DNA from: Vogesella urethralis
GTDB lineage: Bacteria > Pseudomonadota > Gammaproteobacteria > Burkholderiales > Chromobacteriaceae
Direction of reading: 5' to 3'
NCBI RefSeq assembly: GCF_007644045.2
Contig: NZ_VMDW02000084.1
Span: 1-64,000 of the forward strand
Length of the DNA: 64,000 bases
Shown: in pieces, positions 1 through 8,764 of the stretch
Layout of the letters: each line of letters starts with the position of its first letter
How positions within the stretch are numbered: position 1 is the stretch's first letter
Made by a program: the position numbers and the translations under genes
Notes under the pieces: model-generated
Databases searched by the model: none
The model's input: only the letters and a program-made list of their open reading frames with translations
What the model was told of the DNA's origin: nothing

Positions 1-74
1 GTTTAAGTCGCACGCCTGGAAAGCGTGTTCAGGGTAATACCCTGACGGGGGTTCGAATCCCCCCCTCTCCGCCA
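1..74 (+). tRNA. tRNA-Ser (anticodon GGA), 5' end outside window
   Basis: Only the 3' part of the tRNA is present. The anticodon arm has the stem CACGC/GCGTG around the loop CTGGAAA, giving anticodon GGA, which reads UCC serine codons. It is followed by the long variable arm typical of tRNA-Ser (stem TCAGGG/CCCTGA), a T arm with GTTCGAATC, the 3' acceptor strand and an encoded CCA end at 72-74. About 17 bases of the D arm and 5' acceptor strand lie before the window. Confidence 0.95.
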
Positions 75-79
75 GAATC

Positions 80-106
80 AAAAAGCCCCGCACTGCGGGG
101 CTTTTT
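80..106 (+). terminator. Terminator of tRNA-Ser
   Basis: A perfect stem AAAAAGCCCCGC / GCGGGGCTTTTT around a 3-base loop starts 5 bases after the tRNA CCA end. It is a typical intrinsic terminator with a T run. Confidence 0.9.
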
Positions 107-182
107 GCTTTGGCATGGCCGCCGGCGTGGGCTAAGCAGAAAGACCGGCCGGCGCCTGTGGCCAGCCACTGGCTGCTGATAA

Positions 183-1316
<1,134 letters not shown>

Positions 1317-1340
1317 TCTGTCGGCGCGTAGCGTTGTAAA

Positions 1341-1375
1341 AGCACAAGGCCACGGCATAGCCGTGGCCTTGTGCT
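1341..1375. terminator. Hairpin 1 after deaminase gene
   Basis: A perfect 16-base stem (AGCACAAGGCCACGGC against its complement) with loop ATA lies 25 bases after the stop codon. It lacks a clear T run, and a near-copy of the same stem occurs at 1521-1547. Confidence 0.6.
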
Positions 1376-1385
1376 GAGCTTGATG

Positions 1386-1418
1386 AAAAAGCCTGTCTGC
1401 GGAGCAGACAGGCTTTTT
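1386..1418. terminator. Bidirectional terminator
   Basis: Stem AAAAAGCCTGTCTG / CAGACAGGCTTTTT with loop CGGAG. It has an A run on one side and a T run on the other, so it can end the deaminase transcript and the opposing one from the gene pair at 1608-2566. Confidence 0.85.
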
Positions 1419-1520
1419 TTGTAAACGGAAAGGCGGCGGTTTCAAAAACTGCTGTGGCGCGGCCCGGCTTTGCCGGGTCCGGTACAAGCTTGGGCCGGAT
1501 GCTGTCTGCCGCTGGAAGCA

Positions 1521-1547
1521 CAAGGCCACGGCGATGCCGTGGCCTTG
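1521..1547. repeat. Second copy of the CAAGGCCACGGC hairpin
   Basis: Perfect stem CAAGGCCACGGC / GCCGTGGCCTTG with loop GAT. It repeats the core of the hairpin at 1341-1375 with the loop changed from ATA to GAT, which suggests local duplication of a stem-loop element. Confidence 0.7.
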
Positions 1548-1607
1548 TTGCGTTGCATCCACTGACGACGACGGGTGCAAGCCAGCCGGGTGGTGGCCGC
1601 CGGCGGC

Positions 1608-2006
1608 TTACGCCTTGCCCTTGGTCAGCTGGTGGTGCGCCAGCAGTACTTGGTAGCTCAGGTTGGCCGCGTCGGTCAGTGCCGCTTGCTGCGGGTGACC
1701 GGCAAAGGCCAGCTCGGCGTCCAGACTGCGTAGGGCGCGGCGGGCGGCGGTGCACACTTCTACCGCCGCGTTGAAGTCGGCCGGGCTGATCACGCGGCCG
1801 TTGCGGATCTTGCGCGCGTACACTGCCGCCATCTGCGCGTACTTCACCGCCATCTCGCAGCTTTGCCAGGCGCTGTCGTCGGCCAGCGCGGCAAAGGTAT
1901 CCAGCACGGTGCGGCAGGCCGCTTCGGCCTGGGCGTGGCGTTTGTCGGCAGCCTGGCGCAGCGCGCTGTCGCTGCCGGGTTTGCTGTCCTTGCGGGGTTT
2001 GCTCAT
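1608..2006 (-). CDS. Conserved hypothetical protein, coupled to tdk
   Basis: A 132-residue protein I do not recognise. The N terminus is charged (Lys, Arg and Ser rich), and the rest looks helical and Ala rich, with no signal peptide or membrane segment. Its ATG at 2006 overlaps the stop codon of the thymidine kinase gene as ATGA, so translation is probably coupled and the two genes are one transcript. The alternative upstream start (2039) would lie inside tdk and is less likely. Function is unknown; the coupling hints at a role near nucleotide metabolism, but that is only inference. Confidence 0.75.
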   Translation of the reverse strand: MSKPRKDSKPGSDSALRQAADKRHAQAEAACRTVLDTFAALADDSAWQSCEMAVKYAQMAAVYARKIRNGRVISPADFNAAVEVCTAARRALRSLDAELAFAGHPQQAALTDAANLSYQVLLAHHQLTKGKA

Positions 2007-2566
2007 GCTTGTTCGCCTTGATAAAAACAGTCGGCACACACCGCCTGGTAACGCGTTTCGTCGCCGATATCCACCTGCGGGCCTTCCTGAATGCGCTGGC
2101 CTTGCCCATCCATGCGGATGTGCATGGTGGCCTTGCGGCCGCAGTGGCAGATGGTCTTGATTTCTTCGATGTCCTCGGCCAGTGCCAGCAGCCAGGCAGC
2201 GCCGGGGAACGGCTCGCCCTTGAAGTCGCTGCGCAAGCCGAAGCAGATCACCGGCACGCCACGGGTATGCGCCAGACGGTGCAGTTGCTGCGCCTGCTGG
2301 CTGGTCAGGAACTGGGCTTCGTCGATCAGCACGCAGGCGATGCCCTGATAGTCTTGCGTCAGAAAGTCGAAACTGTCGTCGTAGGTTAGCGCGTCGCGCT
2401 GGATGTTCAGTCGCGAGGTGATCTTGCCCACGCCATAGCGATGGTCGATGGCGGCGGTATACAGGCGCACGGCCTTGCCCATCGTTTCGTAGTTATTGGC
2501 TATCTGCAGCAGCTGCGTGCTTTTGCCGCTGTTCATGGCAGCGTAGCGATAGAAAAGTTTGGCCAT
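2003..2566 (-). CDS. tdk: Thymidine kinase
   Basis: Phosphorylates thymidine with ATP in the dTTP salvage pathway (class II, TK1-like). The 187-residue length is normal. Near the N terminus is the P-loop in AAMNSGKST, then the DEAQF motif (Walker B region), and a C-terminal zinc lasso with CHCG and CADCF pairs, with the thymidine-binding segment ending QVDIGDETRY just before it. The ORF can begin at a TTG (2575), but the ATG at 2566 gives MAKLFYRYAAMNSGKS and is chosen. The stop overlaps the next gene by four bases. Confidence 0.95.
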   Translation of the reverse strand: MAKLFYRYAAMNSGKSTQLLQIANNYETMGKAVRLYTAAIDHRYGVGKITSRLNIQRDALTYDDSFDFLTQDYQGIACVLIDEAQFLTSQQAQQLHRLAHTRGVPVICFGLRSDFKGEPFPGAAWLLALAEDIEEIKTICHCGRKATMHIRMDGQGQRIQEGPQVDIGDETRYQAVCADCFYQGEQA

Positions 2567-2703
2567 GGCGTACAAAGGTTTGGCGAAGGGCAGGCATTGT
2601 AGCGCAGCCGGCAGGGGCGGGCGAACACTGCGTTCATCGCGGCTGCTTACGTTAGCGTAAGCGGGCGGCTATCATATGCTGCATTGCACACAAGGGGCGA
2701 AAC

Positions 2704-3129
2704 ATGGAAAAGACACTGCCACTGCTGGACCGCCGTACCATCACCATGCGCTGGGGCGACATGGACGCGGTGGGCCACCTCAACAATACCTATTACTTCC
2801 GCTACATGGAGCAGATTCGCGTGGAGTGGCTGGACAGCATCGGCCACCCGATCGACCCGTCCGGTGTCGGCCCGGTGCTAGGCAGCACCAGCTGTACCTT
2901 CAAGCGCGAGTTTTCCTACCCGGCTACCGTGGTGGTGACCACCGAAGTGGAAAAGGTTGGCCGCAGCAGCCTGAAGCTGAGCCATCACTTCTACCTGGCC
3001 GGTGACGACAGCACCGTCTACGCAGTGGGCGAGGCCACGCTGGTGTGGGTGGACTACCAGGCCGGCAAAACGGTGTCGATTCCGGAACCCATCCGTGCCT
3101 TGCTGCGCGCAGCGGGAGCCGAGGCCTGA
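2704..3129 (+). CDS. Acyl-CoA thioesterase, 4HBT hotdog family
   Basis: A 141-residue single hotdog-fold protein. The segment GDMDAVGHLNNTYYFRYMEQ, with the conserved Asp in DxxGHxNN, matches the 4-hydroxybenzoyl-CoA thioesterase family (YbgC/FcbC-like), which hydrolyses acyl-CoA thioesters in the cytoplasm. The physiological substrate cannot be read from the sequence. A Shine-Dalgarno AAGGGGCG lies just before the ATG. It is divergent from tdk and ends at a strong bidirectional terminator. Confidence 0.85.
   Translation: MEKTLPLLDRRTITMRWGDMDAVGHLNNTYYFRYMEQIRVEWLDSIGHPIDPSGVGPVLGSTSCTFKREFSYPATVVVTTEVEKVGRSSLKLSHHFYLAGDDSTVYAVGEATLVWVDYQAGKTVSIPEPIRALLRAAGAEA
2954..2965 (+). repeat. Uptake-sequence-like word, exact copy inside thioesterase gene
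   Basis: AGGTTGGCCGCA spans codons for Lys-Val-Gly-Arg-Ser, a different reading frame of the word from the copy in the deaminase gene. Confidence 0.7.
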
Positions 3130-3157
3130 GCGGCAGGCGATTAGCGCGAGCCACGTA

Positions 3158-3189
3158 ACAAGGCCCTGGCGCGTGCGCCAGGGCCTTGT
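3158..3189. terminator. Bidirectional terminator between thioesterase gene and mnmC
   Basis: Perfect stem ACAAGGCCCTGGCGC / GCGCCAGGGCCTTGT with a 2-base loop between two convergent genes. T runs are short. Confidence 0.7.
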
Positions 3190-3214
3190 CGTTGCGACGG
3201 CGCGTGGCCGGTGG

Positions 3215-5206
3215 CTAGTCGCGCAGCTTTTGCCGCACGATGTCACGGATCAGGAAGCGGCTGGGGTGGATGGCGTCCATGATCGGTTTGGGCAGCGGCG
3301 CCGGTTCGTTTTCCAGCAGGCTGGCCAGCACCTCGCCGCACAGCGGGGCGGTGACCATGCCACGCGAACCGTGCGCCGTGCTGACAAACAGCCCGCCCAC
3401 CTCCGGTGCCGGCTGGCTGATTTTCAGCGACGCGTCGCGGCCCAGCTGGCCGTAGCAATCGATAAACGCCTCGCGGTCCACCACCGCGCCGCACATCGGC
3501 AGGTAGTCCGGGCTGGTGCAGCGCAGGGCGGCACGGCCGTTGCAGTCTGCGGCCGACAGTGTCTCGCCCCCCAGCGCCTCGTGCAGCGCCGGCGCCATCT
3601 GCGCCAGCATGGCGAGGTTTTCTTCGTGCTCGTCGTCGCAGGCACGGGTGTCGCTGGTGTCGAACTTGAAGGTGGCACCCATGCAGTGGCTATCGTGGCG
3701 CGCCGGCGAGATATAGCCCTCGCCGCAGATCACCGTTTTCAGCTGGCGGCTGGCGTCGGTGGCCGGCAGTACCGATACCTGGCCGCGAATGCGTTTTACC
3801 GGCAGGTAGAAGGTGGGGTCGAACTGGACGGTCTCGTTGGCGGTGGCCAGCACGGCAATGCTGCCAATGGCCAGCGGGCCGTCGCTGTCCATCGCCACCC
3901 AGCTGTCGTCGGCCGGGTTTTGCGCCAGCTCGGTAATGGCGGTGGCCAGCCGCAGCGTGATGTTGGGGTGATCCAGCAGCCGGCGTACCAGTGCCGGCGG
4001 GTGCAGCCAGCCGCCTTGCGGAAAGAACAACCCGCCATGCTGCAATGGCAGCCCGGCCAGCGCCGACGCCTGCTCGGCGTTCACCGCGTGCAGGATGCCG
4101 TGCGGCAACCCGGCCAGCGCCAGGCCGCCCTGGCGTTTTTCTTCATCGGCATTGTGCGCCAGCTGCAGTACGCCGCACTGGCGCCAGCTGTCGTCGCCCT
4201 GCGGCAGCTGCGCTTGCAGCGTACGCAGGCTGTAGCCGTAGCCGGACAGAATCAGCTGTGTCAGCGGCGTGAAGTGCGGCGACAGCTTGGTGTACAGCAC
4301 GCCTTGCGGGTTGCCGGACGCTTCGCTGGCCGGCTGCGGGTGGCGGTCTACCACCGTGACCTGCCAGCCGCGCACGGCCAGGCTGTAAGCGGTGCTGGCG
4401 CCGGCAATGCCAGCCCCCACCACAATAGCGCTGCGTTCGCGGTTGGCGGCCAACTGCGGGCGGGCGTACCACGGGGCTTGCCAGCCGGGTGCCGGCGCGG
4501 TGTCGAGTTGGCCACGCGTCATCTCGCGCTTGCTGCCGAAGCCCGCTACTTTCTCTACCGCGAAGCCGGCCTCGGCCAGGCCGCGACGCACGATGCCGGC
4601 GCTGGTAAAGGTGGCCAGCGTGGCGCCGGGTTTGCTCAGGCGGGCCAGCTGTTCAAACAGCGCCGGTTGCCACATGTCCGGGTTACGCGACGGCGCAAAA
4701 CCGTCCAGGAACCAGGCATCAACACGGGCGTCCAGCTCGGGTAAGGTGGCCAGCGCGTCGCCTACCAGCAGGGTAAGGCTGATGCGGCCGCCAGCCAGCA
4801 CGTAGCGGTGCCAGCCCGGCGCCATCTCCTGGTACTGGCGCAGCAGCGCGTCGGCCTCGGTGGCCAGCTCGGGCCACATCGCCAGCGCGCGTTGCAGGTC
4901 GTCCGGGGTCAGCGGGTGTTTTTCGGTACTGACAAACGCCAGCCGGGCGCCTGCCGGTGCGTGCTGCAGAAAGCACTGCCATGCCACCAGGAAGTTCAGG
5001 CCGGTGCCGAAGCCGGTTTCGCCGATGACGAACAAGGCATCTTGTTGCAAAGCAGCAAAGCGTTGCGGCAGCTGGTTGTTGTCGATGAAAACGTGACGGG
5101 TTTCGGCCAGGCCGCTGTCGCGGGAAAAATACACGTCACCGTAGTCTGCCGACATCGGCAGGCCGGTGCTCCAGTCCAGGCGGGCGGCTTGAAGGGGAGA
5201 GGTCAT
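3215..5206 (-). CDS. mnmC: Bifunctional tRNA mnm5s2U biosynthesis protein MnmC
   Basis: Completes the mnm5 group on wobble U34 of certain tRNAs. The C-terminal FAD oxidoreductase half removes the carboxymethyl group from cmnm5U, and the N-terminal half methylates the product with S-adenosylmethionine. The 663-residue protein has the methyltransferase motif GETGFGTGLNFL near residue 65 and an FAD-binding Rossmann motif VVGAGIAGASTAYSLA near 260, followed by DAAO-type segments. ATG at 5206 is chosen, because upstream codons have no homologous look. It converges with the thioesterase gene and lies downstream of a small membrane-protein gene on the same strand. Confidence 0.95.
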   Translation of the reverse strand: MTSPLQAARLDWSTGLPMSADYGDVYFSRDSGLAETRHVFIDNNQLPQRFAALQQDALFVIGETGFGTGLNFLVAWQCFLQHAPAGARLAFVSTEKHPLTPDDLQRALAMWPELATEADALLRQYQEMAPGWHRYVLAGGRISLTLLVGDALATLPELDARVDAWFLDGFAPSRNPDMWQPALFEQLARLSKPGATLATFTSAGIVRRGLAEAGFAVEKVAGFGSKREMTRGQLDTAPAPGWQAPWYARPQLAANRERSAIVVGAGIAGASTAYSLAVRGWQVTVVDRHPQPASEASGNPQGVLYTKLSPHFTPLTQLILSGYGYSLRTLQAQLPQGDDSWRQCGVLQLAHNADEEKRQGGLALAGLPHGILHAVNAEQASALAGLPLQHGGLFFPQGGWLHPPALVRRLLDHPNITLRLATAITELAQNPADDSWVAMDSDGPLAIGSIAVLATANETVQFDPTFYLPVKRIRGQVSVLPATDASRQLKTVICGEGYISPARHDSHCMGATFKFDTSDTRACDDEHEENLAMLAQMAPALHEALGGETLSAADCNGRAALRCTSPDYLPMCGAVVDREAFIDCYGQLGRDASLKISQPAPEVGGLFVSTAHGSRGMVTAPLCGEVLASLLENEPAPLPKPIMDAIHPSRFLIRDIVRQKLRD

Positions 5207-5317
5207 GGTCAGGCAAGGTGCCGGTGGCACGGGGTCAAACGTTGATGGCGCATAGTATGCCCGCTTGCCGCGCGCCCGCCTATGGTGCAATGCAAAAAAC
5301 GGCGCGCGGCGGGAAGA

Positions 5318-5794
5318 TCATTCTATTTGCCAGCGCAAGCTGAAGGTGGTGGTGGCTGGCATCATGCGGTCTTTCCATTGCAACTTGGGCGCGTAGCCGA
5401 TTTCCAGTTGTAGCAGTTTCCCCCCTACGGTGACGAAGGGCAGCCCGGCCAGGCCGTGCACGCCGCTGCCGTTCAGGTAGCCCACCATCAGGCCCGCGCC
5501 CACCACGACATCCTGGCCGACTTCCCAGTGCTTGCGGCCGCCGCCTGCCACAAAATAGGCGGTCTCGCGCCGCGAGTCGCGGTAGCCGCCGCCACGGACG
5601 AACAGGCTGTAATCCACTTGCGGTTCGGCCAGCTCCAGCCCCAGGCCCGGGTTGCTGTTGTTCAGGTCGCAATTCCAGCGCGAGGCGTCGCAGCTGCCGT
5701 GGTGCGAGGCGCCGAAGATCAGTACCGATGTCTCGGCGGCCAGTGCGTGGCCACCACACAAGCAACAGGCCAATACCAGCATTGTTGTTTTCAT
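5318..5794 (-). CDS. Predicted outer-membrane beta-barrel-like protein
   Basis: A 158-residue exported protein I cannot name. The N terminus MKTTMLVLACCLCGGHALAA is a typical signal peptide with cleavage after ALA. The mature part is rich in Gly and aromatic residues in alternating patterns (YSLFVRGGGYRDSRRETAYF, LEIGYAPKLQ), and ends in an aromatic-rich strand, FSLRWQIE. This is the build of a small beta-barrel, similar in style to PagP or acyloxyacyl-hydrolase families, but no catalytic motif is certain. Two cysteines (in GSCDASRWNCD) could form a disulfide. GGGG lies before the ATG as ribosome-binding site. Confidence 0.65.
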   Translation of the reverse strand: MKTTMLVLACCLCGGHALAAETSVLIFGASHHGSCDASRWNCDLNNSNPGLGLELAEPQVDYSLFVRGGGYRDSRRETAYFVAGGGRKHWEVGQDVVVGAGLMVGYLNGSGVHGLAGLPFVTVGGKLLQLEIGYAPKLQWKDRMMPATTTFSLRWQIE

Positions 5795-5877
5795 GTAGCC
5801 CCCTGGTTTCATAGATTTTAATTTCTAAATACGCGAACCTGCTCTTTGATCGTAGGCAAAGTGGCGTCAATGTGAAC

Positions 5878-5906
5878 CTTGAAAAGCAGCGTATCCCTCC
5901 CAAGCT
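5878..5906 (+). promoter_or_regulatory. Candidate heat-shock (sigma-32) promoter of clpB
   Basis: CTTGAAA at 5878-5884 matches the sigma-32 -35 consensus exactly. A weaker -10 (CCCAAGCT against CCCCATnT) follows after 14 bases. It lies 37-65 bases before the clpB start, which fits the known heat-shock control of clpB. The weak -10 is the doubt. Confidence 0.4.
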
Positions 5907-5942
5907 AGGGGGTATCGAAGCTTTTTTGCCACGGAGGCTGTC

Positions 5943-8519
5943 ATGCGTTTCGACAAACTCACTACCAAATTCCAGCAGGCGCTGGCCGAGTCCCAGAGCC
6001 TGGCGCTGGCGTCCGACAATGCTTTTATCGAGCCACAACACCTGCTGCTGGCCATGCTGGACGATGCCGAAAGCGGCATCGGCAGCCTGCTGGCGCGTGC
6101 CGGCACCAATGTCGGCGCGCTGAAAACCGCGCTGCGCGACAGTGTGGCGCGTTTGCCGAAAGTCAGTGGCGGCGATGGCGACATCACGGTATCGCGCGAG
6201 CTGGGCAAGCTGCTGAACCTGACCGATCAGGCCGCCACCAAGCGCGGCGACCAGTTCATCGCCAGCGAGCTGTTCCTGCTGGTGTTGGCCGCCGACAAGG
6301 GCGAGGCGGCCCGCCTGCTGAAGCAGCACGGCGGCCAACTTGCCGCCATCACCGCGGCTGTAGATGCCGTGCGCGGCGGCGAGGCGGTGGACAGTGCCGA
6401 CGCCGAAGAGCAGCGCGAGGCGCTGAAAAAGTACACGCTGGACCTGACCGAGCGCGCCCGCATGGGCAAGCTGGACCCGGTAATCGGCCGCGACGACGAA
6501 ATCCGCCGCGCCATCCAGGTGCTGCAACGCCGCACCAAGAACAACCCGGTGCTGATCGGCGAACCGGGCGTGGGCAAGACCGCCATCGTGGAAGGGCTGG
6601 CGCAGCGCATCGTCAACGGCGAAGTGCCGGAGAGCCTGAAGCACAAGAAGCTGCTGGTGCTGGACATGGCCGGCCTGATTGCCGGCGCCAAGTTCCGCGG
6701 CGAGTTCGAAGAGCGGCTGAAGGCGGTGCTGAGCGACGTGGCCAAGGATGAAGGCAACATCATCCTGTTCATCGACGAAATCCACACCATGGTGGGCGCC
6801 GGCAAGGCCGACGGCGCGATGGACGCCGGCAATATGCTGAAGCCGGCGCTGGCGCGCGGCGAGCTGCACTGCCTGGGCGCCACCACGCTGGACGAATACC
6901 GCAAGTACATCGAAAAAGACGCCGCGCTGGAGCGCCGTTTCCAGAAAGTGCTGGTGGACGAGCCGTCGGTGGAAGACACCATCGCCATTCTGCGCGGCCT
7001 GCAAGAGAAGTACGAAATCCACCACGGTGTGGACATTACCGACCCGGCCATCGTGGCCGCCGCCGAGCTGAGCCAGCGCTACATCACCGACCGCTTCCTG
7101 CCGGACAAGGCCATCGACCTGATCGACGAAGCCGCGTCCAAGATCAAGATGGAACTGGATTCCAAGCCAGAAGAAATGGACAAGCTGGACCGTCGCCTGA
7201 TCCAGCTGAAAATCGAGCGCGAGGCGGTGAAGCGCGAGAGCGACGAAGCGTCCAAAAAACGCCTGCAGCTGATCGAGGACGAAATCGACAGCCTGTCGCG
7301 CGAGTATGCCGACCTGGAAGAAATCTGGAAGGCCGAAAAGGCCAGCCAGCAGGGCAGCCAGGCGATCAAGGAAGAGATCGAGCAGGTAAAAGTGGAGATC
7401 GAGGAGCTGAAGCGCCGTGGCGACTGGCAAAAACTGGCCGAGTTGCAGTACGGCAAGCTGCCACAGCTGGAAGGCCGCCTGAAGGAAGCCGAGGCCGCCG
7501 ACAGCGGCGACGCCACGCCCAACCGCCTGCTGCGTACCCAGGTCGGTGCCGAGGAAATTGCCGAGGTGGTGTCGCGCATGACCGGCATTCCGGTGAGCAA
7601 GATGCTGACCGGCGAGCGAGACAAGCTGCTGCAGATGGAAAGCGTGCTGCACCAGCGCGTGGTGGGGCAGGACGAGGCGGTAACGGTAGTGGCCGACGCC
7701 ATCCGCCGCTCGCGCTCCGGCCTGGCCGACCCTAACCGCCCGTATGGTTCCTTCCTGTTCCTGGGCCCGACTGGCGTGGGCAAGACCGAGCTGTGCAAGG
7801 CGCTGGCCGGCTTCCTGTTCGACAGCGAAGAGCACCTGATCCGCATCGACATGTCGGAATACATGGAGAAACACTCGGTCGCCCGCCTGATCGGCGCGCC
7901 GCCCGGCTACGTGGGCTACGAGGAAGGCGGCCTGCTGACCGAGCAGGTGCGTCGCAAGCCGTACAGCGTGATTCTGCTGGACGAGGTGGAAAAAGCCCAC
8001 CCCGACGTGTTCAACGTGCTGCTGCAAGTGCTGGACGACGGCCGCCTCACCGACGGCCAGGGCCGTACTGTGGACTTCAAGAACACGGTAATCGTGATGA
8101 CGTCCAATATGGGCAGCCAGCACATCCAGAACATGGAAGACAGCGACTACCAGGTGATCAAGCTGGCGGTGATGGCCGAGGTGAAAGCGCACTTCCGCCC
8201 CGAGTTCGTCAACCGTATCGACGAACTGGTGGTGTTCCACGCGCTGGGTCAGGACCATATCCGCTCCATCGCCCGCATCCAGCTGAAGCGGCTGGAACAG
8301 CGCCTGGCCAAGCTGGATATCAGCCTGCAGGTGGACGACAGCGCGCTGGCGCTGATTGCCGACGCGGGTTTCGACCCGGTATACGGCGCGCGGCCGCTGA
8401 AGCGTGCCATCCAGAGCGAGATCGAAAACCCGTTGGCCAAGGCCATTCTGGGCGGCAAGTACCCGCCCAAGTCCACGGTGATGGTCAGTGCCGCCGGCAG
8501 CGGCCTGAAGTTCGACTAG
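5943..8519 (+). CDS. clpB: ATP-dependent disaggregase ClpB
   Basis: Hsp104-type AAA+ chaperone that, with DnaK, pulls polypeptides out of aggregates. 858 residues is the usual full length. The order is an N-terminal Clp repeat domain, NBD1 with Walker A GEPGVGKT near 206 and [10 protein letters not shown], a long coiled-coil middle domain (about 410-530, rich in Glu/Lys), and NBD2 with Walker A GPTGVGKT near 606, [10 protein letters not shown], and the YARPL-type sensor 2 GARPLKR. The strong site GGAGG lies 5 bases before the ATG. It is a single-gene unit with its own terminator. Confidence 0.98.
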   Translation: MRFDKLTTKFQQALAESQSLALASDNAFIEPQHLLLAMLDDAESGIGSLLARAGTNVGALKTALRDSVARLPKVSGGDGDITVSRELGKLLNLTDQAATKRGDQFIASELFLLVLAADKGEAARLLKQHGGQLAAITAAVDAVRGGEAVDSADAEEQREALKKYTLDLTERARMGKLDPVIGRDDEIRRAIQVLQRRTKNNPVLIGEPGVGKTAIVEGLAQRIVNGEVPESLKHKKLLVLDMAGLIAGAKFRGEFEERLKAVLSDVAKDEGNIILFIDEIHTMVGAGKADGAMDAGNMLKPALARGELHCLGATTLDEYRKYIEKDAALERRFQKVLVDEPSVEDTIAILRGLQEKYEIHHGVDITDPAIVAAAELSQRYITDRFLPDKAIDLIDEAASKIKMELDSKPEEMDKLDRRLIQLKIEREAVKRESDEASKKRLQLIEDEIDSLSREYADLEEIWKAEKASQQGSQAIKEEIEQVKVEIEELKRRGDWQKLAELQYGKLPQLEGRLKEAEAADSGDATPNRLLRTQVGAEEIAEVVSRMTGIPVSKMLTGERDKLLQMESVLHQRVVGQDEAVTVVADAIRRSRSGLADPNRPYGSFLFLGPTGVGKTELCKALAGFLFDSEEHLIRIDMSEYMEKHSVARLIGAPPGYVGYEEGGLLTEQVRRKPYSVILLDEVEKAHPDVFNVLLQVLDDGRLTDGQGRTVDFKNTVIVMTSNMGSQHIQNMEDSDYQVIKLAVMAEVKAHFRPEFVNRIDELVVFHALGQDHIRSIARIQLKRLEQRLAKLDISLQVDDSALALIADAGFDPVYGARPLKRAIQSEIENPLAKAILGGKYPPKSTVMVSAAGSGLKFD

Positions 8520-8531
8520 GGCCAGCTGCGC

Positions 8532-8543
8532 TGCGGCCAACCT
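8532..8543 (-). repeat. Uptake-sequence-like word, exact copy after clpB
   Basis: TGCGGCCAACCT sits between the clpB stop codon (8519) and its terminator (8553). Confidence 0.8.
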
Positions 8544-8552
8544 TTGCACCCA

Positions 8553-8577
8553 CCCCGGCTTTGGCCGGGTTTTTTTG
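8553..8577 (+). terminator. clpB terminator
   Basis: Stem CCCGGC / GCCGGG around TTTG followed by a run of seven T. Confidence 0.9.
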
Positions 8578-8764
8578 CGCCCGCACTGGCGATGATTTTG
8601 GGCGAAAGGAACCGTCGCAGCCGGTGCGTGGTCATAAAAAGACATTGTACTGACGCACGGACCGCCGATACTTGCCATCAGGCGGCGCCGGCCTCAGTCT
8701 GGGCGTGGCCGCCTGCGGCGGTGACGACCCACCATCAATAACAACAACCGTATCAGGAAGGTGC

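Noticed and set aside
5280-8678. Very long minus-strand open frame opposite clpB
   Set aside because: It is His/Gln/Val rich with no domain, and lies antisense to a textbook clpB; it arises from codon bias.
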